Shown: positions 1 to 7,664, counted from the stretch's first letter. The stretch: 11,241 nt of DNA from Chitinophagaceae bacterium (GCA_947481355.1 CANKGM010000046.1:1-11241); one strand, 5' to 3'. Translations and numbers: made by a program. Notes: a model not told the origin generated them from the sequence alone.

Positions 1-1
1 C

Positions 2-631
2 CCAGCATGGAAAGGACAAGACCTTAAAGGATTAAAACTTCTCATTAAGGCGAAAGGAAAATGTACTACTGATCATATCTCAATGGCTGGCCCATGGTTG
101 AAATTTAGAGGACATCTAGACAATATCAGTAATAACATGTTGATTGGTGCTATTAATTTCTTTAATGAAAAAACGGATAGCGTAAAAAATCAGCTCACCG
201 GTGAATATGGTACAGTTCCATTGACTCAAAGAGCCTATAAAGCTGCTGGCGTTGGAAGTATAGTTGTTGGTGATGAGAACTATGGCGAAGGATCTTCAAG
301 AGAACACGCTGCCATGGAACCTAGGCATCTAGGTGTAAGTGCAGTATTGGTAAAATCGTTTGCACGTATTCACGAAACAAACTTGAAAAAACAAGGAATG
401 TTGGCGTTGACATTTGCGAATAAAGAAGATTACACTAAAATTCAAGAAGACGACAACATCGATATCATTGGGTTGACAAGCTTTACCCCAGGTAAGCCCC
501 TTGAACTTGTATTAAACCATCAAGATGGGTCAACTGAAACATTGGAAGTGTTGCATAGTTATAATGAACAACAAATTGAATGGTTTAAAGCTGGTGGCGC
601 ATTGAATGTTATTCGCGCTAACTCAATCTAA
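2..631 (+). CDS. acnA: Aconitate hydratase, mitochondrial type, C-terminal part (5' end outside window)
   Basis: The frame is open from base 2, so this is the last 209 residues of a longer protein and the first internal ATG is not its start. Aconitase interconverts citrate and isocitrate in the cytoplasm through a 4Fe-4S cluster. The visible part is the C-terminal swivel domain. It begins with the KCTTDHISMAGPWLKFRGHL segment and contains the signature GDENYGEGSSREHAA near residues 90-104, whose Ser and Arg bind substrate in known aconitases, followed by GVSAVLVKSFARIHETNLKKQG. The cluster-ligand cysteines lie upstream of the window. The sequence looks like the mitochondrial-type aconitase known in Bacteroides fragilis (acnA). 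A hairpin terminator follows the stop within 25 bases, so the gene is probably transcriptionally separate from the operon downstream. Confidence 0.96.
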   Translation, partial: PAWKGQDLKGLKLLIKAKGKCTTDHISMAGPWLKFRGHLDNISNNMLIGAINFFNEKTDSVKNQLTGEYGTVPLTQRAYKAAGVGSIVVGDENYGEGSSREHAAMEPRHLGVSAVLVKSFARIHETNLKKQGMLALTFANKEDYTKIQEDDNIDIIGLTSFTPGKPLELVLNHQDGSTETLEVLHSYNEQQIEWFKAGGALNVIRANSI

Positions 632-653
632 ACTAAGCTCAAAACTTCTATAT

Positions 654-683
654 AAAAGTCCTGATCGATGATCAGGACTTTTT
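654..683 (+). terminator. Rho-independent terminator after the aconitase gene
   Basis: A 10-bp perfect inverted repeat, AGTCCTGATC and GATCAGGACT, surrounds a GAT loop. Flanking A and T runs extend the stem to about 13 bp. The 3' arm ends in a run of five T's. It lies 22 bases after the aconitase stop and about 80 bases before the next start codon. Because the stem is flanked by A's on one side and T's on the other, it could also work on the minus strand, but no minus-strand gene points at it. Confidence 0.85.
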
Positions 684-764
684 AATTTATCCAATACCAG
701 AAGTCCATTATAAGTGCACTTAATACTGTCTAAATAATTTATATTCGAAGTATAATAAGAATGC

Positions 765-1478
765 ATGAAATCTGTTTTAACCTGTTTATTTATGGCGATG
801 TTGATTTCTTGGTGTCCAACCAATCAACCGGATGTCGCAGCATTTGAAGATTACCTTACTGACATAAAAAATGAGTTTAAAAAAGAATGGCCAGCCAACA
901 GAACAATCAACTTGGTTTTTCATGGGCATTCAGTTCCAGCAGGTTATTTTAAAACACCTGTAGTTAATACCATGGATGCCTACCCTATGCAGGTATTAGC
1001 CCAATTAAAAACGAACTATCCACTTGCAGTCATAAATGTGATCAATACTTCCATTGGTGGTGAGAATTCAGAACATGGACAAAAACGATTTAGAAAAGAT
1101 GTATTAAGTCATCATCCTGATGTTGTATTTATCGACTATGCGTTAAATGACAGAGGAATCGGATTATCTAAAGCAAAAAAGGCATGGTCTGCCATGATAA
1201 GAGACGCGCTTAATAAACACTGCAAAGTTATTTTACTTACCCCTTCTCCAGACCAACGCGATGATATTTCAGACACCCATACTGAGCTTCAACAGCATGC
1301 AGATCAAATTATTGAGTTAGCTAAAGAATTTAATGTTGGGCTCATTGATAGCTATGGTATATTTAAGAAACAAGTTGAAGCTGGAATACCACTCCCCTCT
1401 ATGATGTCGCAAGTAAATCATCCAAATAAAAAGGGACATGAACTTATTTCGAATGAAATAATGCGGTACTTCAATTAA
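765..1478 (+). CDS. Exported SGNH/GDSL-family hydrolase with divergent active-site blocks
   Basis: This 237-residue protein is a single-domain SGNH hydrolase, a family of esterases and lipases that includes carbohydrate and peptidoglycan O-deacetylases. Block I reads VFHGHSVPAG with the nucleophile Ser56, so GHS replaces GDS. Block II is NTSIGGENS with Gly98-Gly99. Block III is DYALND with Asn128. Block V is VNHPNKKGH with His219. The position three residues before that His, normally the catalytic Asp, is Gln216, which suggests a Ser-His dyad or an alternative acid. The first 15 residues are hydrophobic (KSVLTCLFMAMLISW), pointing to export. Cys17 does not sit in a good lipobox because Trp precedes it. 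It is the first gene after a terminator and lies 47 bases before the amidohydrolase, so it probably leads that operon. Substrate is unknown; an ester or acetyl group on cell-wall or glycan material is a guess. Confidence 0.85.
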   Translation: MKSVLTCLFMAMLISWCPTNQPDVAAFEDYLTDIKNEFKKEWPANRTINLVFHGHSVPAGYFKTPVVNTMDAYPMQVLAQLKTNYPLAVINVINTSIGGENSEHGQKRFRKDVLSHHPDVVFIDYALNDRGIGLSKAKKAWSAMIRDALNKHCKVILLTPSPDQRDDISDTHTELQQHADQIIELAKEFNVGLIDSYGIFKKQVEAGIPLPSMMSQVNHPNKKGHELISNEIMRYFN

Positions 1479-1525
1479 ATTTTATAGCACAAATAATCAC
1501 AAAAAATATTTAAACATCAATAAAA

Positions 1526-3073
1526 ATGCGTTCAACGTTATTAAATGCTTTGCTGTTGTTGATGCTAAGCATGACAGCGCAGGATTTGTCAGCGCAAACA
1601 AAACAAACAAACTCTACAATTCAGCGCAGTCAGCTCATTCGTCATGTAAAAATCATGGATGGTACGGGAGGTATAGCATATGAAGGATCCGTTAGGATAC
1701 AGGATGATAAAATTTCTGCAATTGGGGAGCTTGAACCGATAAAAGGTGAACAAGTTATTGAGGGCAAAGGACTGATATTATGCCCAGGATTTATTGATAC
1801 CCATAGCCACCATTATTCCAATTTAGCAAAAGACCCGGGTGCACTAGCAACAGCCAACCAAGGCATTACCACTATTATAATAGGGCAAGATGGTGAGAGT
1901 TATGCAATGGACACGCTTGATTATTTTTTTAAGCATCAATCTGTTGCGGTAAATGTAGCCACCTATACGGGACAAACAACACTTAGAGAGTTGGTGATGG
2001 GAGAAAATAATTTATTGAGGCAAGCAAAGCCAGAAGAAATTGAAAAAATGAAAGTTTTGCTTGATAATGAATTAGGCAAGGGCTCACTTGGTTTGTCTAC
2101 GGGCTTAGAATACGAAGAAGCATTTTATTCAAGTAAGGAGGAAGTGATGTCATTAGCTAAAATAGCAGCAAGACAACATGCTCGATACATGAGTCATATT
2201 AGAAGTGAGGACATTACACTAAATGAAGCCATTGATGAGATTATTGAGATTGGCAGAGTGACACATATGCCTGTTCAAATTTCCCATTTAAAGATCAGCA
2301 TGAAAGACAAGTGGAAACAGTCTGACATCCTCTTAGAAAAATTAGATAAGGCAAGAAATGAAGGGATTGATATCACAGCAGATGTTTATCCTTATGCACA
2401 TTGGAATGCAACCATGAAAGTTTTATTTCCTAAAAGAGATTATACCGATTTAAAAAGCGCTCGATTTGCAGTAGATCAGCTCTTTGATGCAAACAATTCT
2501 GTATTGGTAAATTACGTACCGATTCCTAGCTACAAAGGCAAAACATTAGCTTTAATTGCTGATGAACGTAAAGAAGAACCTGCTGTAACATTGATGAGCT
2601 TAATTAAAATAGCATCAGATTTTAAAATAAATAATCCAAATTTTAGCCATACTATAGAGGCAATAACAGCAAAATCCATGGATGATCAGGACATAAATAA
2701 TTTTATTAAATGGCCGCATACAAATATATGCTCAGATGGAATTGGCGGTGGTCATCCAAGGGGATATGGCACTTATCCAAGGTTTTTAGGGAAATATGTA
2801 AGGAAAGAACATCTAATGAACTTAGAAACTGCCATTCATAAAATGACTCAATTGGCTGCAGAACATGTTGGCATTAAACAACGAGGAGTTATAGCAGCAG
2901 GCAATTATGCAGATTTAGTTTTATTCAATCCTGACACCGTTATAGATAATGCAACTTTTGAAAATAGTAAGGCACTCTCCACAGGAATTGAAATGGTTTG
3001 GATAAATGGACAATTAATTTATAAGAATAATAAATCGACTGGGAAATATCCTGGTATGCTAATAAAAAGATAG
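1526..3073 (+). CDS. Exported N-acyl-D-amino-acid deacylase (D-aminoacylase) family amidohydrolase
   Basis: This 515-residue protein belongs to the amidohydrolase superfamily, D-aminoacylase group, whose members hydrolyse N-acyl-D-amino acids to a carboxylate and a D-amino acid. Residues 1-23 form a signal peptide (ALLLLMLSMTAQDLSAQ), so the enzyme probably acts in the periplasm. The metal-binding HxH is in PGFIDTHSHH (His93, His95). Further expected ligands are His224 in YMSHIRSE, His254 in QISHLK and Asp404 in ICSDG. The stretch HPRGYGTYPRFLGKYVR after Asp404 is typical of D-aminoacylases. The bridging Cys of characterised enzymes (GNCG) is replaced by Asp122 in IGQDG. The C-terminal GVIAAGNYADLVLFNPDTV is the usual small beta domain. 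Acyl and amino-acid specificity cannot be read from sequence, and a related amidase or dipeptidase activity is possible. It is followed after 39 bases by the DUF1611 gene. Confidence 0.88.
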   Translation: MRSTLLNALLLLMLSMTAQDLSAQTKQTNSTIQRSQLIRHVKIMDGTGGIAYEGSVRIQDDKISAIGELEPIKGEQVIEGKGLILCPGFIDTHSHHYSNLAKDPGALATANQGITTIIIGQDGESYAMDTLDYFFKHQSVAVNVATYTGQTTLRELVMGENNLLRQAKPEEIEKMKVLLDNELGKGSLGLSTGLEYEEAFYSSKEEVMSLAKIAARQHARYMSHIRSEDITLNEAIDEIIEIGRVTHMPVQISHLKISMKDKWKQSDILLEKLDKARNEGIDITADVYPYAHWNATMKVLFPKRDYTDLKSARFAVDQLFDANNSVLVNYVPIPSYKGKTLALIADERKEEPAVTLMSLIKIASDFKINNPNFSHTIEAITAKSMDDQDINNFIKWPHTNICSDGIGGGHPRGYGTYPRFLGKYVRKEHLMNLETAIHKMTQLAAEHVGIKQRGVIAAGNYADLVLFNPDTVIDNATFENSKALSTGIEMVWINGQLIYKNNKSTGKYPGMLIKR

Positions 3074-3112
3074 GCTAGTTTTGCAAAAAATATAATTCAT
3101 TAAATAGAAAAT

Positions 3113-4162
3113 ATGAATAATGCAGTTGTGCTTACTAATGGTTTTTTCAAAACCTCTGATGCCAAAACAGCACATGGATTAATAAGAGGCACTGAACGTT
3201 TTAAGATTATAGGAGTAATTGACACCATTGATACTGCAGGCAATGATGCAGGAGAATTACTGGATGGTCATCATAGAAATATTCCGATTCTTGGAACGTT
3301 GCATGATGCTATTATTAAATTGGATAAGATTGATTACCTGATTATTGGAGTAGCCACTGTAGGAGGTCGCTTACCGTTAACTATGCTTGGTACAATAACA
3401 GAAGCCATTCAGGCTGGAATATCAATTATCAATGGTTTGCATGAATTCTTAAATGATAAAACCGATTTAGTTTCATTGGCCAAAGAAAAAAATATTAAAC
3501 TCATTGATGTAAGAAAACCAAAATCTAGAGATGAATTGCATTTCTGGACAGGTGAAATATTTAAGGTAACTGCACCGATTATAGGTGTTATTGGTATGGA
3601 CTGTACCATGGGCAAAAGAACAACTGCTCGATTGCTAACACAAGCATGTAAATCTGAAAATATCAATGCCCATATGATTTACACTGGTCAAACAGGATGG
3701 TTGCAAGGTGGAAAATATGGATTTATATTTGACTCCACATTAAACGATTTTGTATCTGGGGAACTTGAACATGCAATATGCACATGTTGGAAAGAAACGA
3801 ATGCAGATATCATTTTTCTAGAAGGCCAATCAGCCCTTCGAAATCCGAGTGGACCCTGCGGATCAGAATTAATGATATCAGGTAATGCAAAACATGTTGT
3901 TCTGCTATTCGCGCCTAAACGAAAATACTTCGACTATGAAGAACATTGGGGGCCTATTCCAACTGTTGAATCTGAAATAGAACTTATAGAAAAGCTAGGC
4001 TCAAGAGTAATAGCAGTGGCTATCCACACAGAAGATTGTTCTCGTGAAGAAGCATTTGCATTGCAAGCTGAATATGCACTAAAATTAAATATCCCAGTTT
4101 TACTGCCGATTTTAGAAGGAGTTGATAAAATGATACCCGTCATTAAAAATCTAATAAAGTAA
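3113..4162 (+). CDS. DUF1611 family protein, DgcN-like (possible D-glutamate N-acetyltransferase)
   Basis: This 349-residue cytoplasmic protein has the two-part DUF1611 layout. The N-terminal Rossmann-like half (about residues 1-145) carries IIGVATVGGRLP. The C-terminal P-loop-like half begins VIGMDCTMGKRTTARLL (Gly161-Thr171), followed by YTGQTGWLQGG and FLEGQSAL. In marine Proteobacteria the family member DgcN was reported to acetylate D-glutamate to N-acetyl-D-Glu, in an operon with the racemase DgcA. Here too the next gene, only 12 bases on, is an enolase-superfamily epimerase. Equivalence to DgcN is inference from family and neighbourhood, and this Bacteroidota copy looks divergent. The P-loop could instead serve an ATP-dependent reaction such as ligation or phosphorylation of a dipeptide or acyl-amino acid. 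There is no signal peptide, and the leader is AT-rich without a Shine-Dalgarno sequence. Confidence 0.85.
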   Translation: MNNAVVLTNGFFKTSDAKTAHGLIRGTERFKIIGVIDTIDTAGNDAGELLDGHHRNIPILGTLHDAIIKLDKIDYLIIGVATVGGRLPLTMLGTITEAIQAGISIINGLHEFLNDKTDLVSLAKEKNIKLIDVRKPKSRDELHFWTGEIFKVTAPIIGVIGMDCTMGKRTTARLLTQACKSENINAHMIYTGQTGWLQGGKYGFIFDSTLNDFVSGELEHAICTCWKETNADIIFLEGQSALRNPSGPCGSELMISGNAKHVVLLFAPKRKYFDYEEHWGPIPTVESEIELIEKLGSRVIAVAIHTEDCSREEAFALQAEYALKLNIPVLLPILEGVDKMIPVIKNLIK

Positions 4163-4174
4163 TAAATCTAAACC

Positions 4175-5242
4175 ATGAAAATAAAGGCGATTAGATCTTA
4201 TCTAAAAAATGTTCGACTCAAAAAGCCATATACCATTGCCTATAATACGTATTATGACGTTTCACTTGCTTTTTTAGAAGTAGAGTTAGCAAACGGAATA
4301 ATTGGCTATGGATCTGGTAGTCCCTCGGAAGATGTAGTAGGTGAAACCACTCAACAAACCAGCATCAATTTACAAACAGATTTTGTTCAATCATTTGTCG
4401 GTCGTGATATTAGGCAATTCAATGAATTGATATATGAGGCAACTATGCAATTTCAACAGTTTCCCGGAACTATTGCGGCTATTGATATTGCGCTTCATGA
4501 TGCATTTGGGAAATACATTCAACTACCTATTGCCCAATTCTATGGACAAAAGATAAAATCACTGCCAACATCCATTACGATTGGCATTTGTGATGTGCAA
4601 GAAACACTGGCCCAAGCATTGGAATATAAAAAAATGGGATTTAGGATTTTAAAAGTGAAAACTGGCATTAATCCGGAAGTCGACCTAGAAAGAATCATCA
4701 AGTTATATGAACTATTTGGCGACTATTTTATCATTCGTGTAGACGCCAATCAAGGGTATACATTCGATGAATTGACATGGTTTATAAAATCAATTCAACC
4801 TTACACTATTGAATTGATAGAACAACCTTTAAAAGTTGGGCTTGATAAAGAACTACTGAAGCTTCAACAAACTGACCGAAAAAAACTAGCCGCAGATGAA
4901 AGTTTGAAAAACGCACATGCAGCGCTATCACTTTCCTCGACAGATGCACCATATGGCATATTCAATATCAAACTCATGAAATGCGGTGGCATATTAGGTG
5001 CTAGAGAAATTGCCACCATTGCCCAAGCTTCCTCCATAGATTTATTCTGGGGATGTAATGATGAAAGCATTATCAGTATTACGGCTGCACTTCATGTAGC
5101 GTATAGTTGCCCAAATACAAAATATCTTGATCTCGATGGAAGCTTTGATTTAGCTGAAGATATAGTGACTGGAGGATTTGAAATAATAGATGGTTATATG
5201 CATATCAACAATAATGCGGGATTTGGAATTGATATAATTTAA
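4175..5242 (+). CDS. Dipeptide epimerase / N-acyl amino acid racemase-like enolase-superfamily enzyme (L-Ala-D/L-Glu epimerase or DgcA-like)
   Basis: This 355-residue cytoplasmic enzyme is a complete mandelate racemase/muconate lactonizing-type protein. It has an N-terminal capping domain (about 1-125) and a TIM-barrel domain. Catalytic Lys160 and Lys162 lie in LKVKTG. The Mg ligands are Asp190 (RVDAN), Glu216 (IEQPL) and Asp241 (AADES). The opposite catalytic Lys266 is in NIKLMKCGG. A DxD motif, Asp319 and Asp321 in LDLDGSFDL, occurs in L-Ala-D/L-Glu epimerases, where it binds the dipeptide amino group. Such enzymes epimerise L-Ala-D-Glu from murein. The related DgcA racemises N-acetyl-Glu and also partners a DUF1611 protein. 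The adjacent DUF1611 gene makes both readings plausible, so the substrate is left open. It is the last gene of the operon; the next gene converges after 32 bases. Confidence 0.9.
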   Translation: MKIKAIRSYLKNVRLKKPYTIAYNTYYDVSLAFLEVELANGIIGYGSGSPSEDVVGETTQQTSINLQTDFVQSFVGRDIRQFNELIYEATMQFQQFPGTIAAIDIALHDAFGKYIQLPIAQFYGQKIKSLPTSITIGICDVQETLAQALEYKKMGFRILKVKTGINPEVDLERIIKLYELFGDYFIIRVDANQGYTFDELTWFIKSIQPYTIELIEQPLKVGLDKELLKLQQTDRKKLAADESLKNAHAALSLSSTDAPYGIFNIKLMKCGGILGAREIATIAQASSIDLFWGCNDESIISITAALHVAYSCPNTKYLDLDGSFDLAEDIVTGGFEIIDGYMHINNNAGFGIDII

Positions 5243-5274
5243 TATCTACCCTACGGTAAACTGATAAAGCAGTA

Positions 5275-5934
5275 TTATCCCCCACCCTTCGGTTTCTTTG
5301 TTTTATTCCACTGTTTGACTTCTTTAGGAATTTGCTTTACAGGAGGTAAAGGATCTTTATTTGAGGTTATTTTTCGATTTGTATCAAGATTTGTTATCTG
5401 ACCTTTGTCTACTTGGCCAAAAATAAATTTCTCTGTTTTTACAACTGCCCCTGTTGAACTATTATAATATGTCCATGTTCCATTTTTCACTTCAGCAGAT
5501 TCATGCTTTATGATTTTTTCAATCATAACATCAGGATGATCTAATTCTGGAACCAAAATAGTATCATACGGATTTTTAGGATTAACTGCTTTCCAACTCT
5601 CCTCTCTTTGTAAAACACCAAGCGATGTATAGTATTGTTGTTTGCCATCCCTATAACCAAACTTATAAAACTCTTTAGCGATTAAATCCCCCATCAAACT
5701 ATACTTATTCCAAACACCTTCTTTTTTATCGTTTTCAAAGTAACCTTCTTCATCAAAGCCTGGTTCTCCTCGAACCTGTTCATAATGCAAAGACCATGGT
5801 CCCTGTTTCATTTTCTGCTTATCTACTCTGTTGATGGTATCTCCACGAGGCGTTAACGCATAATCAATCCATTGCTGTGAAAAGATCAATTGACTTGTCA
5901 TTAAAAAAGATATTAGCAGCTTGATTTTAGTCAT
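5275..5934 (-). CDS. Secreted MORN-variant (YwqK-like) repeat protein
   Basis: This 219-residue protein starts with a signal peptide (KIKLLISFLMTSQLIFSQ, cleavage probably near Gln20). Mature residues show degenerate MORN-type strands of the form G-x-W-x-x-Y: KQGPWSLHY (43-51), KEGVWNKYS (71-79), RDGKQQYY (95-102) and NGTWTYYNSS (151-160). Such YwqK-like repeats form beta-hairpin arrays and are common in secreted Bacteroidota proteins of unknown role. The 'antitoxin' label given to some homologues rests on Bacillus YwqK and should not be carried over. The C-terminal 30 residues are Lys/Pro-rich and end in Gly-Gly-Gly. It converges on the epimerase gene from the other strand. About 92 bases separate it from the serine hydrolase upstream, so co-transcription with that gene is possible but unproven. 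Confidence 0.75.
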   Translation of the reverse strand: MTKIKLLISFLMTSQLIFSQQWIDYALTPRGDTINRVDKQKMKQGPWSLHYEQVRGEPGFDEEGYFENDKKEGVWNKYSLMGDLIAKEFYKFGYRDGKQQYYTSLGVLQREESWKAVNPKNPYDTILVPELDHPDVMIEKIIKHESAEVKNGTWTYYNSSTGAVVKTEKFIFGQVDKGQITNLDTNRKITSNKDPLPPVKQIPKEVKQWNKTKKPKGGG

Positions 5935-6026
5935 TTAGATAGTACTTTAAATTTTATTGGTGCTTATATTATTTTAGACATTTATTCTACTTATAATAGT
6001 CATATATAAAATCAACTAAAACTGAA

Positions 6027-7595
6027 TTACTTCTTAAAATCTAGATCTTGAAAATCGAAACTAAAGTCCGTAAGAGGAGAAATAGCATTCATTTTTATGC
6101 CTGATGGATTGCCATCTTTATCAATGCTAAACATCACATAGGCATCTGCATCCATACTTCTATCATTCCAACGAACGATCAATGTATTTCCTTTATATGG
6201 AAATAGTTCCCCGGAAAGCTTCGGTGATCTTTTTGAGGCAAACCAAGGTTTACCATCTTTAATGGACACTTCAACTTCACCAAACCAAGGATCGGTATAT
6301 TTACCCATATATGGCTCTATGCTAAATGGAATTGCATTTTTTTTACGTTGAGCCGATATGGTTGCAGCAACCTCATCGTTAATTTTTTTAGCTTCTGCTT
6401 CACCCTTCGCGACACGTTCAGCATATATTTTCACCCAATCATATCCAGTTACGCCTAAGTAACTATCCTTGATTGAATTGCTTATTGCGCTAAATGCAGC
6501 TCCTGATTGCTGATTAGTTAAAACAATAATTCCCAAATTAATCTCTGGTAACATAACTACTTGTGTAACTATACCTGCTAGCCCTCCTGTATGCGTAACT
6601 TGTTTGTACCCTTTTACATCACTCAAAAACCAGCCTAATCCATATGAGGCAAAATGGGTATTATATGGAACTGTGGTTTTAGCACCAATGATGGTTTGTG
6701 GGCTCCACATTTCTTCATGTACCTCGTCACTGAATAATCTTTTATTCAGTCCATCTCCATATTTCCCGTGATTCATTTGCATGATCACCCACTTGCTTTC
6801 ATCAATAATATTACTCCAGATACCACCTGCCGCGTTTGCTGATTCACTCCAATCAATATCGATGGCTTCAATTTTTCCATTTACCGGTGCATGGGGCTTG
6901 ATTATATTTGTATTATCCGGCAATCTGGTTAAAGAAGCAGCACTATTTTTGAACCCAAGTGGTTTCATTATTCTCTTTTCAATAAAATCTTCCCAGCTCA
7001 TACCCGATACCCTCTCAAGTACTTCTCCTGCAACGATATACAAATTATTATCGTAATCGTACTTTGTTCTAAAACTAGAAACTTGTTTTAAGTATCGTAA
7101 ATTATGAATGATATCCTTTTTTGTAAAATCACTTTGATCTGGAAACATCATTAAATCTCCCGCCCCTAAGCCTAGGCCACTTCGATGTGTAAGTAAATCA
7201 CGTATGGTAAATTCCTCCGTGACGTAGGGATTATACATTTTGAATTCAGGAATATAGTCGGTAACCTTATCATCCCATTTAATTTTCCCTTCATCCACTA
7301 ACATGCCCAAAGCCGCTGCTGTATAAGATTTACTATTGGAAGCAATTCCAAAAAGCGTATACTCATCCACTTTTTTCCCAGTACGTAGGTTTGCAATGCC
7401 ATATCCTTTAGCATAAATTAAATTTCCGTCTTTGATTACACCGACTGAAATACCAGGAACATTAAACGTTTTCAAGGTTAATGACACTAAGGAGTCAATT
7501 TGATTACCTGAAAAGGGCTGTGCAAAAGTAGAAGTAGCAATTAGAATACCTGCAGGTAAGAATAAGATGGCGAGAATGAAGAATACTTTTTTCAT
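6027..7595 (-). CDS. Exported serine hydrolase of the class C beta-lactamase family with C-terminal DUF3471 domain
   Basis: I start at the second Met, giving 522 residues, because a signal peptide begins exactly there (MKKVFFILAILFLP, cleavage near STFAQ). A start eight residues earlier would only add a polar MRNNNLIA. The penicillin-binding-like fold covers about residues 30-375. The nucleophile motif SxxK is Ser86-Asn-Ser-Lys89 in GIASNSKSYTAA. The Tyr-x-Asn motif is Tyr181-Asp-Asn183, and the KTG-equivalent is His335-Thr-Gly-Gly. Residues about 425-522 (YMGKYTDPWFGEVEVS) match a DUF3471 domain. Relatives are esterases, D-aminopeptidases or peptidases rather than resistance beta-lactamases, and substrate cannot be assigned. 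D-amino-acid peptide cleavage would fit the operon to the left, but that link is inference only. A possible hairpin precedes it at 7632-7664. Confidence 0.9.
   Translation of the reverse strand: MKKVFFILAILFLPAGILIATSTFAQPFSGNQIDSLVSLTLKTFNVPGISVGVIKDGNLIYAKGYGIANLRTGKKVDEYTLFGIASNSKSYTAAALGMLVDEGKIKWDDKVTDYIPEFKMYNPYVTEEFTIRDLLTHRSGLGLGAGDLMMFPDQSDFTKKDIIHNLRYLKQVSSFRTKYDYDNNLYIVAGEVLERVSGMSWEDFIEKRIMKPLGFKNSAASLTRLPDNTNIIKPHAPVNGKIEAIDIDWSESANAAGGIWSNIIDESKWVIMQMNHGKYGDGLNKRLFSDEVHEEMWSPQTIIGAKTTVPYNTHFASYGLGWFLSDVKGYKQVTHTGGLAGIVTQVVMLPEINLGIIVLTNQQSGAAFSAISNSIKDSYLGVTGYDWVKIYAERVAKGEAEAKKINDEVAATISAQRKKNAIPFSIEPYMGKYTDPWFGEVEVSIKDGKPWFASKRSPKLSGELFPYKGNTLIVRWNDRSMDADAYVMFSIDKDGNPSGIKMNAISPLTDFSFDFQDLDFKK
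6130..6152 (-). repeat. 23-bp exact direct repeat, copy 1 (in serine hydrolase gene)
   Basis: These 23 bases are identical to 8933-8955 and lie on the same coding strand and in the same reading phase, encoding DADAYVM plus the first two bases of the next codon. Here the peptide is in the DUF3471 domain (NDRSMDADAYVMFSI). The flanking bases differ between the copies. Confidence 0.8.
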
Positions 7596-7631
7596 TGCTA
7601 TAAGATTATTATTTCTCAAAATAATAACAAA

Positions 7632-7664
7632 AAATCACTTTATAGAGATCGATTTAAGTGATTT
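7632..7664 (-). terminator. Candidate hairpin terminator or leader element upstream of the serine hydrolase
   Basis: A 9-bp perfect inverted repeat, AAATCACTT and AAGTGATTT, is separated by 15 bases. Read on the minus strand, the second arm runs into a T tract (ATTTTTTG). It could end transcription from the outer-membrane gene, whose stop lies about 190 bases upstream in that direction. It could also fold in the 5' leader of the serine hydrolase, whose start is 36 bases further. The stem is AT-rich and the loop is long, so this is tentative. Confidence 0.35.

Noticed and set aside
740..747. TATATTCG as a promoter -7 box for the SGNH-led operon
   Set aside because: It differs by one base from TAnnTTTG but has no TTG at a suitable distance upstream, so it is not strong enough to list.
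765..815. Lipoprotein processing of the SGNH hydrolase at Cys17
   Set aside because: The residue before the Cys is Trp, which does not fit a lipobox, so a plain signal or anchor is more likely.
623..823. A 66-codon minus-strand open frame across the terminator
   Set aside because: It covers the terminator and the start of the SGNH gene, and its protein has no recognisable features.
5243..5274. A TACC-CTAC-GGTA hairpin as a terminator after the epimerase gene
   Set aside because: The stem is only four base pairs and no T run follows.
5275..5934. Calling the MORN-variant protein an antitoxin
   Set aside because: It is exported, no toxin gene is adjacent, and the antitoxin label derives from distant YwqK homologues.
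6781..7056. A 91-codon + strand open frame
   Set aside because: It lies entirely inside the serine hydrolase gene, antisense to the region after its active-site motifs; its hydrophobic stretches look like an antisense effect.
6027..7595. Calling the serine hydrolase a beta-lactamase resistance gene
   Set aside because: The SxxK, YxN and HTGG pattern with a DUF3471 tail fits the broad esterase/peptidase members of the family, and nothing indicates antibiotic hydrolysis.
7596..7619. An upstream Met for the serine hydrolase at 7619
   Set aside because: It adds only eight polar residues before a standard MKK-type signal peptide start at 7595.
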